This document shows positions 25,437-36,099 of a stretch of DNA of 64,000 nucleotides, piece by piece. The notes below the pieces were generated by a model. It was given only the letters and a program-made list of their open reading frames with translations. It did not search any database and was not told the DNA's origin. Source of the stretch: Candidula unifasciata (lineage: Eukaryota; Mollusca; Gastropoda; Stylommatophora; Geomitridae). The position numbers and the translations under genes were made by a program. The stretch covers positions 115,639 to 179,638 of the forward strand of contig CAJHNH020004678.1 in NCBI GenBank assembly GCA_905116865.2, read 5' to 3'. Numbering within the stretch: the stretch's first letter is position 1; every line of letters begins with the position of its first letter.

Positions 25437-26000
25437 TCAGATGTTATCACCGTTCCAAGATTGTTGTATCGGTTGACTTGCCTCAGATTTTATGACTGTT
25501 CCAAAATGTTATGACTGTTCCAAGATTGTTGTATCTATTGACTTGCCTCAGATGTTATGACTGTTCCAAAATGTTATGGCTGTTCCAAGATTGTTGTATC
25601 AGTTGACTTGCCTCAGATGTTATGACTGTTCCAAAATGTTATGACTGTTCCAAGATTGTTGTATCTATTGACTTGCCTCAGATGTTATGACTGTTCCAAA
25701 ATGTTATGGCTGTTCCAAGATTGTTGTATCTATTGACTTGCCTCAGATGTTTTGACTGTTCCAAAATGTTATGACTGTTCCAAGATTGTTGTATTTATTG
25801 ACTTGCCTCAGATGTTATGACTGTTCCAGAATGTTATGACTGTTTCAAGATTGTTGTATTTATTGACTTGCCTCAGATGTTATGACTGTTCCAGAATGTT
25901 ATGACTGTTTCAAGATTGTTGTATTTATTGACTTGCCTCAGATGTTTTGACTGTTCAAAGATGGTTGCATTTGTTGACTTGCCGCAGAGGTTCTGACTGT
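25437..26000. repeat. 65-bp minisatellite with internal half-repeat
   Basis: Eight to nine units with exact 65-bp spacing (for example TTGACTTGCC at 25538 and 25603). Each unit itself contains ATGTTATGACTGTTCCAA twice (AAAATGTT and AGATTGTT versions). It therefore arose by duplication of a shorter monomer before unit-level expansion. The last units (from about 25930) are truncated and diverged. Confidence 0.93.
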
Positions 26001-26534
26001 TGCAAGAGTGCTGTATCTATTGACTTGATGAAGAGTTTTGCAGTTTGCAGGTATTTTACAAGTCAATATTTCTTTCTTCCTGGTGATGACCTTAATTTCC
26101 GTTTTCTTACAATTTGTTAGCAAACCTAGTTACTCATTGTGAACTATCGCTGCATACACTAAATGCTGCGGATCTTTTTTCAATGTCTGCAGTTACCACC
26201 ATATCATCTTCATATCTTTGACAGTTTTTGTTACACCTTCCCACGGTAATTCCCTTCACGTCATTCAGATGTCAAACACTATTGACACTATATAAGTATT
26301 CAAGATCCGAAGACATTACGCATCTCTGTCGCACATCTCTCTTGATCGTTCAGAACAGACCTACTTCATTAACTATTCTTATAGCAGCTTGCTGTTTCCA
26401 GTACATATTCTTACTCAGGCTCAGGTCTTTCATATCAGTATGTAGATTTGTAATCATGTGTGTCATGTGAATGTGTCTTACGTTATCAAAAGCCTCTGTG
26501 TAATCAATAAAGAAGATTCATTCAGAAGGGACCT
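26001..26534. other. unique sequence, nothing recognised
   Basis: About 530 bp. An 80-codon frame at 26228-26470 has no recognisable domain. Some phrases (for example the stretch around 26270-26360) could be decayed LINE sequence, but I could not support it. Confidence 0.45.
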
Positions 26535-26717
26535 GAAGCCCTACCCTGGCTCTTGCCGGGGGCCGCAATATAACCCGACCATAAATATGGTCTAATGGCT
26601 AAACGCGGTTTCTGGGACCTCTCCACGGGTGATCCTCATCCACATGGTGGCACTTTGTGTCATCGGGTGTTTATCGCTTGTGTGATGTCCTGGTGGGGTA
26701 GAAAGTCAGTCAGTCAA
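26535..26717 (+). mobile_element. short dispersed repeat with (AGTC)n end, copy 1
   Basis: It begins GAAGCCCTACCCTGGCTCTT, including a small CCTGGCTCTTGCCGGGG hairpin, and ends GATGTCCTGGTGGGGTAG followed by AGTCAGTCAGT. The same order of blocks occurs at 62270-62462 (+) and, reversed, at 49191-49379. A fixed body of about 180 bp with a short tandem tail is typical of a SINE-like retroposon. No pol III boxes were found, so it may be a truncated LINE 3' piece instead. Confidence 0.8.
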
Positions 26718-27786
26718 TAAAGAGGAGATACAGTTGTTCTTTGCGTAAATGAGATTCCATTTTTACGAGTAGTAATTAGCCTCCTGACTAAAACCAGCAT
26801 GAGCTTGGGAACACCCATCATAGGAACTTGTGGGTATACAATGGGTAAGAAAGCGTGGCCCTCATCACTTGTGATACAAACAACTTTAGAACAACAGTCG
26901 AATAGAGACGTTGACTAATCAGCATGATTGTGTTATATTGTGTAGCTAGTAGCTTTCTGTTGTATAGATGGGTTGCCCGGCTCGCTAGCGTAGTTAGCTA
27001 AACCTGGCTTCGCGACGAATGGTTGAAGAACTCCTTGTGGTCCGGGTTCATGCCAGGGGTTAGGCAGAAAAGCCACATTTCTCCCAGATTTAAGGTATCT
27101 ATCATGAAATCAATGCTGAAGGGTTGCGATATCCATAATACCGAGCCAAAGGGTTTAGAACTCATGGTTTCTAGATTTAAAAAAAAATATATATATATAT
27201 ACAGATGGGTTCTAATCAGCATATACTGTACCTACTGTCGACATATTGTGTCTTCCAGACTTTAGATGCAGCTTCTGTCCAGATCACACCAGAGTTCAGA
27301 CAACTAAGCCTGATGATTTACCAACCTCTAAGTGTACTCGAGGGTGAACGCTATCGAAGAATTTGACAAGCTGTTATAGTCAGATTACTCGGAGAGTACA
27401 GCGTACTGTTGACTCGGTTAAATGGTTAAAACAACGGATTAACATCATGGCACAAGAGTTAAGCAAAAGTAAAGAACCGTTTCCACGCCTTAGGCGAATC
27501 GGGCATATAAGAAGAGCACCCATATTTTTACAGACCAATCGGCACTAGTCTTTTCTCTTTCGTTTATAATTGAGAGTAATATGTTGCTTTATAAAGATCC
27601 AACACTTGTTATAGTGTCATGAAACAATTTATTTTTGCATCTCTTCCTTGAAAGCCTTTCATTTCCAGTTTGTTTTCATGCTTCTTGTTGCGGTTGAATA
27701 TAGGTAATACCAGTTCTTGGTGTGTACATTTAGTGAGGAGACGATGGGTAGTTTTATGAACATGAAAGGACCTAGTTGAACTGTAG
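26718..27786. other. mostly unique; one dispersed motif
   Basis: No gene recognised. A (TA)n stretch lies near 27187. At about 27470-27545 the sequence AGAACC.TTTCCACGCCTTAGGCG...CAGACCAATCGGCAC matches 63907-63983 in diverged form, marking a further dispersed element. Preceding it, ATTAACATCATGGCACA (27438) also recurs near 40689. Confidence 0.5.
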
Positions 27787-28683
27787 CATAATAAAAAGAA
27801 AAACACCACAGGGTAGCATGCAGAGCAGATGTCCATCGTCATTAGTAGAATGACCCCTCGTCAACAATTGTTTCGGCCATTTGCTTCCTAGACAATCTCG
27901 GAAGGTGGGCCCGACCTGGGTCATGACTGCAGACCTCGATCTTCCCCTGCTGCACTTTATCGGACTCGACAGGGACAAGACGATATGGTGACTTTGCAAC
28001 AAGTGTTGTGAGGTTTGGTGTTAAATTGTCGCTGTGGTAGCAAATTAGATCTATTGACTACCTTTACGACCAGAGAGACAAGCTTATGGTTGATTCATCG
28101 GACAGTTGTAAGACTTTGGCATTTGGCAGAGACACCGGCAGAAATTTATCTGACACTATGGATAAGAAGCTATTTTCCACTGGGACTCGGACCAGTCTAC
28201 CGAGACCTATACCCCACGACGTTCTGTTGCACCCAGAGCCAGCCAGGTTCTTTCAGCAGCTTCGCCCATTTGTTTTAGTGACCGTTTACGCTCGTTTCCT
28301 TTAAAGCCTAGCTGCTTTAGAACATTGTACGTGGAAGTAGAGATAATGTCTCTTGGGCCTACCTCGACGGCAAAGAGTTTTAGTGCGTACGATTCGTCTC
28401 TTCTCAGACCGGCCACGAGCTCACTGTACTTTTCGTGTACCGATCATTTTCTTTTATCCGCGACTCGTACGGCACGGTTAGCTCAATGTGGGTGAGCTGG
28501 CGTTTTCCCGCAGACTTCGGAACTATGTCGGATCTCAGGCCGGTCTTCTGGATTGACTCTGGATACCTTTCGAAACCAGGCAGGTCGACAGCCAGTGACC
28601 AGTCCCTCGCACATCTGCCTCTCACCTCTCGGGTGTTTATTGCTTTTGTGATGTCCTGGTGGGATATAACTACCTACCTATAG
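27787..28683 (-). mobile_element. LINE 3' portion with endonuclease-type C-terminus
   Basis: Read on the minus strand, coding sequence begins near 28683 with the peptide HQDITKAINTREVRGRCARD, continues to about 28207, and is followed by about 420 bp of 3' UTR ending near 27787. Two further copies of the UTR lie at 17150-17665 (+) and 55263-55465 (-), so this is a multi-copy family. The UTR end is AT-rich (AAAAAGAAAAACACCAC on the plus strand). The 5' end is truncated where the 28.8-kb array begins. The reading frame is broken, so this copy is dead. Confidence 0.78.
28207..28680 (-). pseudogene. LINE ORF C-terminus, restriction-like endonuclease type (frameshifted)
   Basis: The first frame (to 28404) contains DLPGFERYPESIQKTGLRSD and then IELTVPYE. 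The second (28416-28207) contains FAVEVGPRD and ends in an AAER-type helix. I know this order from C-terminal parts of LINE-like ORFs in aquatic invertebrates, where the first motif usually reads LRPDIV. The pattern D...E-x-T followed by a lysine-tyrosine is compatible with a PD-(D/E)xK nuclease of the kind found in R2/NeSL-type LINEs; that assignment is inference. Here the Pro of the PD motif is Ser. A one-base shift near 28440, between PYE and the following lysine region, separates the two frames. It is non-functional in this copy. Confidence 0.68.
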
Positions 28684-28790
28684 AAGAGGAGTAGGTTGCA
28701 TAACACCTTGTACCCAACTACATATGTCATGCCACATATGACGGAGCATATTCCCTTTAGCAAGAGTGACAGAATATGGGCCGAAGTGTC

Positions 28791-30405
28791 AGAATCGCAG
28801 AAAGTCTGCTCTTCTTTCTCGGAGCTTCTGTTGTCAGAATCGCAGAAAGTCTGCTCCTCTTTCTCGGAGCTTCTGTTGTCAGAATCGCAGAAGGTCTGCT
28901 CTTCTTTCTCAGAGCTTCTGTTGTCAGAATCGCAGAAAGTCTGCTCTTCTTTCTCGGAGCTTCTGTTGTCAGAATCGCAGAAGGTCTGCTCCTCTTTCTC
29001 GGAGCTTCTGTTGTCAGAATCGCAGAAGGTCTGCTCTTCTTTCTCGGAGCTTCTGTTGTCAGAATCGCAGAAGGTCTGCTCCTCTTTCTCGGAGCTTCTG
29101 TTGTCAGAATCGCAGAAGGTCTGCTCCTCTTTCTCGGAGCTTCTGTTGTCAGAATCGCAGAAGGTCTGCTCCTCTTTCTCGGAGCTTCTGTTGTCAGAAT
29201 CGCAGAAAGTCTGCTCCTCTTTCTCGGAGCTTCTGTTGTCAGAATCGCAGAAAGTCTGCTCCTCTTTCTCGGAGCTTCTGTTGTCAGAATCGCAGAAGGT
29301 CTGCTCTTCTTTCTCAGAGCTTCTGTTGTCAGAATCGCAGAAAGTCTGCTCTTCTTTCTCGGAGCTTCTGTTGTCAGAATCGCAGAAGGTCTGCTCCTCT
29401 TTCTCGGAGCTTCTGTTGTCAGAATCGCAGAAGGTCTGCTCTTCTTTCTCGGAGCTTCTGTTGTCAGAATCGCAGAAGGTCTGCTCTTCTTTCTCGGAGC
29501 TTCTGTTGTCAGAATCGCAGAAAGTCTGCTCCTCTTTCTCGGAGCTTCTGTTGTCAGAATCGCAGAAGGTCTGCTCCTCTTTCTCGGAGCTTCTGTTGTC
29601 AGAATCGCAGAAGGTCTGCTCTTCTTTCTCGGAGCTTCTGTTGTCAGAATCGCAGAAAGTCTGCTCTTCTTTCTCGGAGCTTCTGTTGTCAGAATCGCAG
29701 AAAGTCTGCTCTTCTTTCTCAGAGCTTCTGTTGTCACAATCGCAGAAGGTCTGCTCTTCTTTCTCGGAGCTTCTGTTGTCAGAATCGCAGAAGGTCTGCT
29801 CTTCTTTCTCGGAGCTTCTGTTGTCAGAATCGCAGAAGGTCTGCTCCTCTTTCTCGGAGTTTCTGTTGTCAGAATCGCAGAAGGTCTGCTCTTCTTTCTC
29901 GGAGCTTCTGTTGTCAGAATCGCAGAAGGTCTGCTCTTCTTTCTCGGAGCTTCTGTTGTCAGAATCGCAGAAAGTCTGCTCCTCTTTCTCGGAGCTTCTG
30001 TTGTCAGAATCGCAGAAGGTCTGCTCCTCTTTCTCGGAGCTTCTGTTGTCAGAATCGCAGAAGGTCTGCTCTTCTTTCTCGGAGCTTCTGTTGTCAGAAT
30101 CGCAGAAAGTCTGCTCTTCTTTCTCGGAGCTTCTGTTGTCAGAATCGCAGAAAGTCTGCTCTTCTTTCTCGGAGCTTCTGTTGTCAGAATCGCAGAAGGT
30201 CTGCTCTTCTTTCTCGGAGCTTCTGTTGTCAGAATCGCAGAAGGTCTGCTCTTCTTTCTCGGAGCTTCTGTTGTCAGAATCGCAGAAAGTCTGCTCCTCT
30301 TTCTCGGAGCTTCTGTTGTCAGAATCGCAGAAAGTCTGCTCCTCTTTCTCGGAGCTTCTGTTGTCAGAATCGCAGAAGGTCTGCTCTTCTTTCTCGGAGC
30401 TTCTG
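28791..30405. repeat. 45-bp minisatellite, 36 units
   Basis: Thirty-six head-to-tail units of exactly 45 bp containing TCAGAATCGCAGAAGGTCTG. Almost all variation is at three sites: AAAG/AAGG, CTCC/CTCT and CGGAG/CAGAG. The 15-codon period keeps three plus frames and one minus frame open for about 550-600 codons. The frames give Ser/Leu-, Cys/Arg-, hydrophobic and Arg/Lys-rich repeats. No frame shows synonymous bias, so no protein should be inferred. The absence of any indel in 36 units points to recent, homogenised expansion. Confidence 0.97.
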
Positions 30406-31069
30406 TTTTAACTAGAAATGTTTTTAAAATGTATTTATTTGTTCTAGTGTTTCTTGACTTGCTGATTGTGTCCGAATTGTCTGTACCGGCTTGTTGTTTA
30501 CCCACGTGAACATCCAGTTCTTTGTTGTTGTTGTTACTTCTTCGTGGAGGACAGGGACATTGCCACAACAACAGAGACGGTTATATCACACACACACACA
30601 CACAACACACACATACACACACTGAAGGCACTGTTCACAAAGGACACATCTATCTCATGTATAGGTGTACATTCTGTGATACTACACAGTGTGCTTCTGA
30701 GTAAAACATGTTCCCCTCATCCTTGTGTGTGTGTGTTCGTGTGTGTGTGTATGTGTGTATGTGTGTGTGTGTAATGAGAAGAATTCCTATCCACAGACTA
30801 TATAAATGTGTTTGCATTCTGGTGCACCTGTGACCTTAAAGACTGCCAGAACTCAAAACTAAAAGTCTTGCCTCCTCCTGCTAGGGAAGAGCCGTTAAAC
30901 CACATCTCTGCTTGGTTTATTTATGTTGGTAATCTATCATTATGTAGAAAAAAAAAGAGGAATCAGACGGAATTATACAAAAATATTCGCCTTGGTGGTG
31001 AGCTCAAAAAAAAAAAAAAAACAGTGGAAAAAATCGAAGAGAGAAGATGATTATGTAAACAATAGAGTG
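30406..31069. other. unique sequence with CA/TG tracts
   Basis: No gene recognised. (CA)n at about 30591-30622 and (TG)n at about 30725-30772. An A15 run lies near 31006. The downstream edge grades into LINE sequence. Confidence 0.5.
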
Positions 31070-31389
31070 CAATGAAGAGACAACAACCAGAGGATCAAGA
31101 AAGCAAAACAGGAATACTGGGAACATTCCGGAGAGTCATTAGCAGAAAAGAAGAAAACGACCAGCAGAACATTTTTCAAAATGGTAAAAACTATGCGAAA
31201 AAAGTGATGAGAGCTACTACGCAACAGTAGTAATTAATGCAAAACAGGAAAGCCAATAATACACCTACCAAAATAGCTGAAAAATGGAGAGAATACTTCA
31301 GTGAGCTCTTTGTGAGATTGCCAGGGAAAAATAATCAAAAAACAACATTGCTAGAACCTGATATACTAATTACTGAAGTAGTTAAAGTC

Positions 31390-32300
31390 ATCAGGCAGTC
31401 CCTACATATAAAGCACCAGGAGCTGATTGATTACCAACATAAATAATCCAAGCAGCAGATGAAAGCAGCAATAGAAGGTTCCATAGCATGGGTACAACAA
31501 ACTGCTCCCACTGACTGGTAACACGCAATAGCTGTACTATTGTGGAAGAACAAAGGAAGCAAGCTAGAATGCAATCAATATCGAGGCATCTCTCTTTTAA
31601 GTCATGTTGGAAAAATGAATGCCAAGATAATCGAAAGGAGTCTACGACCAGTGATAGAACCACAGTTGACAGAAGAACAGGTGGGTTTTAGAAGAAATAG
31701 AAACTGCACAGATGCAATCTTCACACTTTAACAGTTACTTGAAAAGAAAATCGAATATGATCAGAACTTATTTTTTAGCATTTGTAGAGCAGGAGAAAGC
31801 TTTCGAAAGCGTGGATAGACAAAAATAATGAAAAGTAATGGCTCGATATGGAGTAAGTGAACACCTCATTGATGTTTACAGAAACTAATATAGCCACTGT
31901 AGAAGCGTAGTTAGAATAAACCAGGGAACATCTAAACTATTCAAAGTAACATCTGGAGTAAGACAAGGATGTGTCTTATCACCACTCCTGTTTATCACCC
32001 ACACTGACAGTATAAACAAGGATGCCAGGCCCAGGAACGAAAAAAAAATAGGAACATAAAGAAATTACTCTTTTGCTGACGACCAGGCCTTGATTGCAGA
32101 TACAGCCATGAATTTACAACAACATGAATGAAGAGTGTAAATCAAATCATATGAAAATCAACACTAAGAAGACAGAAGTGATGTTATTAGGAAGAAACAA
32201 GCTGCATTTAAATATAGCATTAGAGCATGCATCTGAGTTTAAATTTTGTTTTCTGAAGATGGTAAATTGAACGAAGAAATTGGCATCCGATACAGTAATG
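31390..32300 (+). pseudogene. LINE reverse transcriptase, degenerate
   Basis: RT landmarks can be followed across frames. WKNKGSKLECNQYRGISLLS and GFRRNRNCTDAIFTL (31540-31728) end at a stop. Then AFVEQEKAFE follows, where the catalytic Asp of motif A has become Glu and the second Asp also Glu. SGVRQGCVLSPLLF (motif B) and SFADDQALIADT (motif C, both Asp retained) follow. At least three frame changes and several stops are present. The most similar sequence in the window is the ORF at 59226-60197. It is non-functional; this is an old copy. Confidence 0.88.
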
Positions 32301-32504
32301 CAGAATTAGGACAGCTAGTCCCCCACTTAAGGCAATCCCAATCAGCACAAAGAAACCCCTCATACGCAGCCTATTTATCCCCACTCTATCCTATCAGTGC
32401 CAGACGCCCTCTCTCACTACACAACATAAACGAAAACGAGTAACCATGGGAATGAGGTGTCCGAGAAAGGCTGTAGAAGTGACCAAAAGAGGTAAAATCA
32501 GAAA

Positions 32505-34060
32505 AGCGCGAAGCAGGACCTTATATCTCCCTCGACACCCGAATCAGGACCTTATATCTCCCTCGACACCTGAAGCAGGACCTTATATCTCCCTCGACAC
32601 CCGAAGACCAAGGACAAGATGTAGATCTCCCTCGACACCCGAAGCAACACAGGACCTTATATCTCCCTCGACACACCCGAAGAAAGACTTTTGATCTCCC
32701 TCGACACCCGAATGCATTGACGTGTTATCTCCCTCGACACCCGAAGCAGGAACTTATATCTCCCTCGAGGCAGCCAGAAAAGCGCGAAGCAGGACCTTAT
32801 ATCTCCCTCGACACCCGAAGCAGGACCTTGTATCTCCCTCGACACCCGAAGCAGGACCTTGTATCTCCCTCGACACCCGAAGCAGGACCTTATATCTCCC
32901 TCGACACCCGAAGCAGGACCTTATATCTCCCTCGACACCCGAAGCCAGACCTTATATCCCCCTCGACACCCGAAGCCAGACCTTATATCCCCCTCGACCT
33001 CGACACCCGAGGCAGAACCTTATATCTCCCTCGACACCCGAAGCAGGACCTTATATCTCCCTCGACACCCGAAGCAGGACCTTATATCTCCCTCGACACC
33101 CGAAGAAGGACCTTATATCTCCCTCGACACCCGAAGCCAGACCTTATATCTCCCTCGACACCCGAAGCCAGACCTTATATCTCCCTCGACACCCGAAGAA
33201 AGACCTTATATCCCCCTCGACACCCGAAGCCAGACCTTATATCTCCCTCGACACCCGAAGCAGGACCTTATATCTCCCTCGACACCCGAAGCAGGACCTT
33301 ATATCTCCCTCGACCGAAGAAAAAAAGAAACGATATATTTCACCTAGAAAAGACCTTATATATGCGTTTCTCGAGCTTTACACTTAGGCAGCTCTGTCGT
33401 ACAACGAGCGTCACCCGAAGCCTTCCGTTATATCTCCCGGGACACCCAATAAACACCATGACCTCCCAAGACACCTGAAGAAGGACCTTTGGCCTTTTCG
33501 CTGGGTCGAACCAGGTGCACACAATGTGGCGACATTCGAAGCCAATTATATCCCCCTGCGACACCCGAAGTTAGACCTTATAATTTCCTCGACACCCGAA
33601 GCAGGACAATTATACTCTCCCTCGCTCAAGAAGCAGGCCTTATATCTCCCTACGACACCCGAAGCAGGACCTTATATCTCCCTCGACACCCGAAGCAGGA
33701 CCTTATATCTTCCTCGACACCCGAAAAGGACCTTATATCTCCCTCGACACCCGAAGCCAGACCTTATATCTTTCTCGACACCCGAAGCAGGACCTTATAT
33801 CTTCCTCGACACCCGAAGCCAGACCTTATATCCCCCTCGAAACCCGAAGCAGGACCTTATATCTCCCTCGACACCCGAAGCAGGACCTTATATCTCCCTC
33901 GACACCCGAAGCAGGACCTTATATCTTCCTCGACACCCGAAGAAGGACATCTCCCTCGACACCCGAAGAAGGACCTTATATCTCCCTCGACACCCGAAGC
34001 AGGACCTTATATCTCCCTCGACACCTGAAGCAGGACCTTATATCTCCCTCCGACACCCGA
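32505..34060. repeat. 31-bp minisatellite derived from the LINE C-terminus
   Basis: About 45 units containing CTTATATCTCCCTCGACACC followed by CGAAGCAGGAC. The unit matches the last codons of the LINE at 60500-60540 (AATCTTACATCTCCCTCGAC, then ACCCACAGCGG), which encode RILHLPRHPQR. One unit (32763-32800) keeps longer LINE context: CGAGGCAGCCAGAAAAGCGC, compare CGAGGCGGCCAGAAGAGC at 60481. Because 31 is not a multiple of 3, a reading frame visits all three phases every 93 bp. None of the phases has a stop, giving an accidental 31-residue protein period. Confidence 0.93.
33308..33660. other. mosaic segment: LINE tail and flank interleaved with array sequence
   Basis: This stretch aligns along its length with the true 3' flank of the LINE (34065-34420). 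Shared blocks include ATTTCACCTAGAAAA, TCTGTCGTACAACGAGCGTC, ATAAACACCATGACCTCC, GGTGCACACAA and TTGCTCAAG/TCGCTCAAG. Wherever the two differ, the internal copy carries pieces of the array unit (CGAAG, TTATATCTCCC, CGACACCCGAAG). It is either gene conversion by the array or, more likely, over-correction of noisy reads toward the array consensus during assembly. Confidence 0.8.
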
Positions 34061-34420
34061 AGCGCTAAAAGAGGACGCAAAGAAGAAAAAGAAAACGAAA
34101 TATTTCACCTAGAAAAACCCTGATATATGCGTTTCATAGCTTTACACTTATGCTGCTCTGTCGTACAACGAGCGTCACCTCCTACCTTCCGTGGAGTTTC
34201 CGGGTCACAATAAACACCATGACCTCCAAGCCTAATGATGGACAATTTGGCCTTTTGGCCGGGTCGCACCAGGTGCACACAAGTGTGGCATACATTCATT
34301 ACAATTATTTCCCTGCTGCATTTATGGTTAGCTACTAATTTCATTTTAATGTTTGACAAACTGACTTTACCTTGCTCAAGTCTGCAGCAGCTTTGTTGTT
34401 AACTACGACTGGCAGTAGAA

Positions 34421-35115
34421 ATTTTGTATTTTTTTGGTGTTATTAATGTTGTTTTAATTTTTTGTCTGTGGGAAAAGTGCTTTGAGAGTTGTAAATATAA
34501 TCGCAGAGTATATAAATAAGATACCAAAGGCTTCTTAAATTTTAGTACTACCCCAAAGTCTTAAACAATTTGTTTACTGTGCCCTGAAACCAAGGCACAA
34601 TCTGGTTTCTGTTTACTTGGCCAGACAGAGAGAGGTGTTACCATCTGACCCAGAGAAGGATATTACCATCTGACCCAGAGAGAGGTGTTACCATCTGATC
34701 CAGAGAGAGGTGTTACCGTCTGATCCAGAGAGAGGTGTTACCATCTGACCCAGAGAGAGGTGTTACCATCTGACCCAGAGAAAAATATTACCATCACACT
34801 CCGAACAAACAACACATCGTTAACTCATAGACGCTGGAACCTGAAGGGCGGGGGGGGGGGGGGGGGGGGGGAGGGGAGGGGAGACTCAATGCCCACCACT
34901 CACAAATTATTTTGTAAGAGTGCTTTAACCGAGTCGGAGTCCATATCTAATTTTGGCGCGTTTTCTTGTCTAATTTAAGATTCTACTCACAAGAAACGGA
35001 CGTATCAGAATGTAATGTAGCTCAGATGTAGAGAACATTGACCCTGCAGTCTTGTACCATACCGCTGTCTAGATGCTCAGGACAAGATTTACAGAATTTT
35101 AATAATGTTCCTCAA
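34421..35115. other. unique sequence with a small array and a G-run
   Basis: No gene. It contains the 25-bp array below and a long G-rich run at about 34850-34882. The run may form a quadruplex and is a likely site of sequencing-length error. Confidence 0.55.
34628..34785. repeat. 25-bp minisatellite, about 6 units
   Basis: Units of GAGAGAGGTGTTACCATCTG plus ACCCA, with small variants (GATCC for GACCC, GAAGGATATTACC). This is a short, young array. Confidence 0.9.
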
Positions 35116-35445
35116 GGTAAGACTCAATAAAAGTACCAGTAAATTAAAGTAATGAGAACAAAATCAGAAAACAAAATTAGAATTCTAAAACAAGGAAGCA
35201 ATAGACAAAATTTAAGAATTTACAAATCTCGGAATCAAAATTACTCCAGATGGGAATTCTGAAAAGGATGTCTCATCATAAATTTAAAAAAAAAAAAAAG
35301 AAGACCAAGCATTTACCATACTCAAGATATGGAAGTCAAAACTCAAACTATACACAAGTAATATTTTAGAAACAGCAGTGAGTATTGGTACCTTGACACA
35401 AGGAATAACTCACAAACTAAACACTTTTCAAAATAAACTCATGAG
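35116..35445 (+). pseudogene. LINE copy B, RT motif E and post-RT fragment
   Basis: The translation carries FTNLGIKITPDGNSEKDVSS, the RT motif E/thumb signature (FxxLG...DG.SE.DV). After a frame change it reads AFTILKIWKSK, then TQGITHKLNTFQNKLMR and a VQRIFWTSKIANEK segment. In LINEs of the RTE/CR1-like type this stretch follows the palm and normally reads like HKLxxFQxxCLRRILxIxW. It is interrupted by an A14 run (35287-35300) with a frameshift. It is 5'-truncated, and its right end passes without a break into the 54-bp array. Confidence 0.82.
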
Positions 35446-36099
35446 GACCGTCCAGAGAATATTTTGGACAAGCAAGATCGCTAATGAAAAAATAAGGAGG
35501 AGCGTCCGAAGGATATATTGGACAAGCAAGATCGCTAAAAAAGAACTGAGGAGGAGCGTCCAGAGAATATGTTGGACAAGCAAGATCGCTAATAAAGAAC
35601 TGAGGAGGAGCGTCCATAGAATATGTTGGACAAGCAAGATCGCTAATAAAGACCTGAGGAGGAGCGTCCAGAGAATATTTTGGACAAGCAAGATCGCTAA
35701 TAAAGAACTGAGGAGGAGCGTCCAGAGAATATGTTGGACAAGCAAGATCGCTAATGAAAAACTGAGGAGGAGCGTCCAGAGAATATGTTGGACAAGTAAG
35801 ATCACTAATAACAAACTAAGGAGGAGCGTCCAGAGAATATGTTGGACAAGTAAGATCGCTAATAACAAACTAAGGAGGAGCGTCCAGAGAATATGTTGGA
35901 CAAGCAAGATCGCTAATGACAAACTAAGGAGGAGCGTCCAGAGAATATGTTGGACAAGTAAGATCGCTAATGACAAACTAAGGAGGAGCGTCCAGAGAAT
36001 ATGTTGGACAAGTATGATCGCTAATGACAAACTAAGGAGGAGCGTCCAGAGAATATGTTGGACAAGTAAGATCGCTAATGACAAACTAAGGAGGAGCGT
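35440..36099. repeat. 54-bp minisatellite derived from LINE coding sequence, left part
   Basis: About 12 units containing GAGCGTCCAGAGAATATGTT. The 18-codon unit encodes RRSVQRICWTSKIANDKL. The first unit is the LINE's own RTVQRIFWTSKIANEKI segment in frame with upstream LINE coding sequence. Expansion therefore began inside the ORF and kept its frame. Unit variants form a gradient: AATGAAAAA, then AATAAAGAA, then AATGACAAA from left to right. The array continues at 40413 beyond the LTR element. Confidence 0.95.

Larger units (their letters stand above)
31070..34110 (+). mobile_element. LINE copy A, degenerate, with 3' coding end expanded into an array
   Basis: It is collinear with the better copy at 59063-60590: linker (31070-31390), RT fingers/palm (31390-32300), then CATGGGAATGAGGTGTCCGA (32446), equivalent to 60202. 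The element then loses about 230 bp and runs straight into the 31-bp array at about 32505. The LINE's own 3' tail (GCTAAAAGAGGACGCAAAGAA, 34063) appears only after the array. The array is therefore internal to the element, between its last coding codons and its A/G-rich tail. Several stops and frameshifts make it inactive. Confidence 0.88.

Noticed and set aside
28696..30571. 549-604-codon open frames (Ser/Leu-, Cys/Arg- and Lys/Arg-rich) as real repeat proteins
   Set aside because: Four frames on two strands are open at once because the unit is 45 bp with no stops. No frame shows synonymous preference, and no start context or flanking exon was found.
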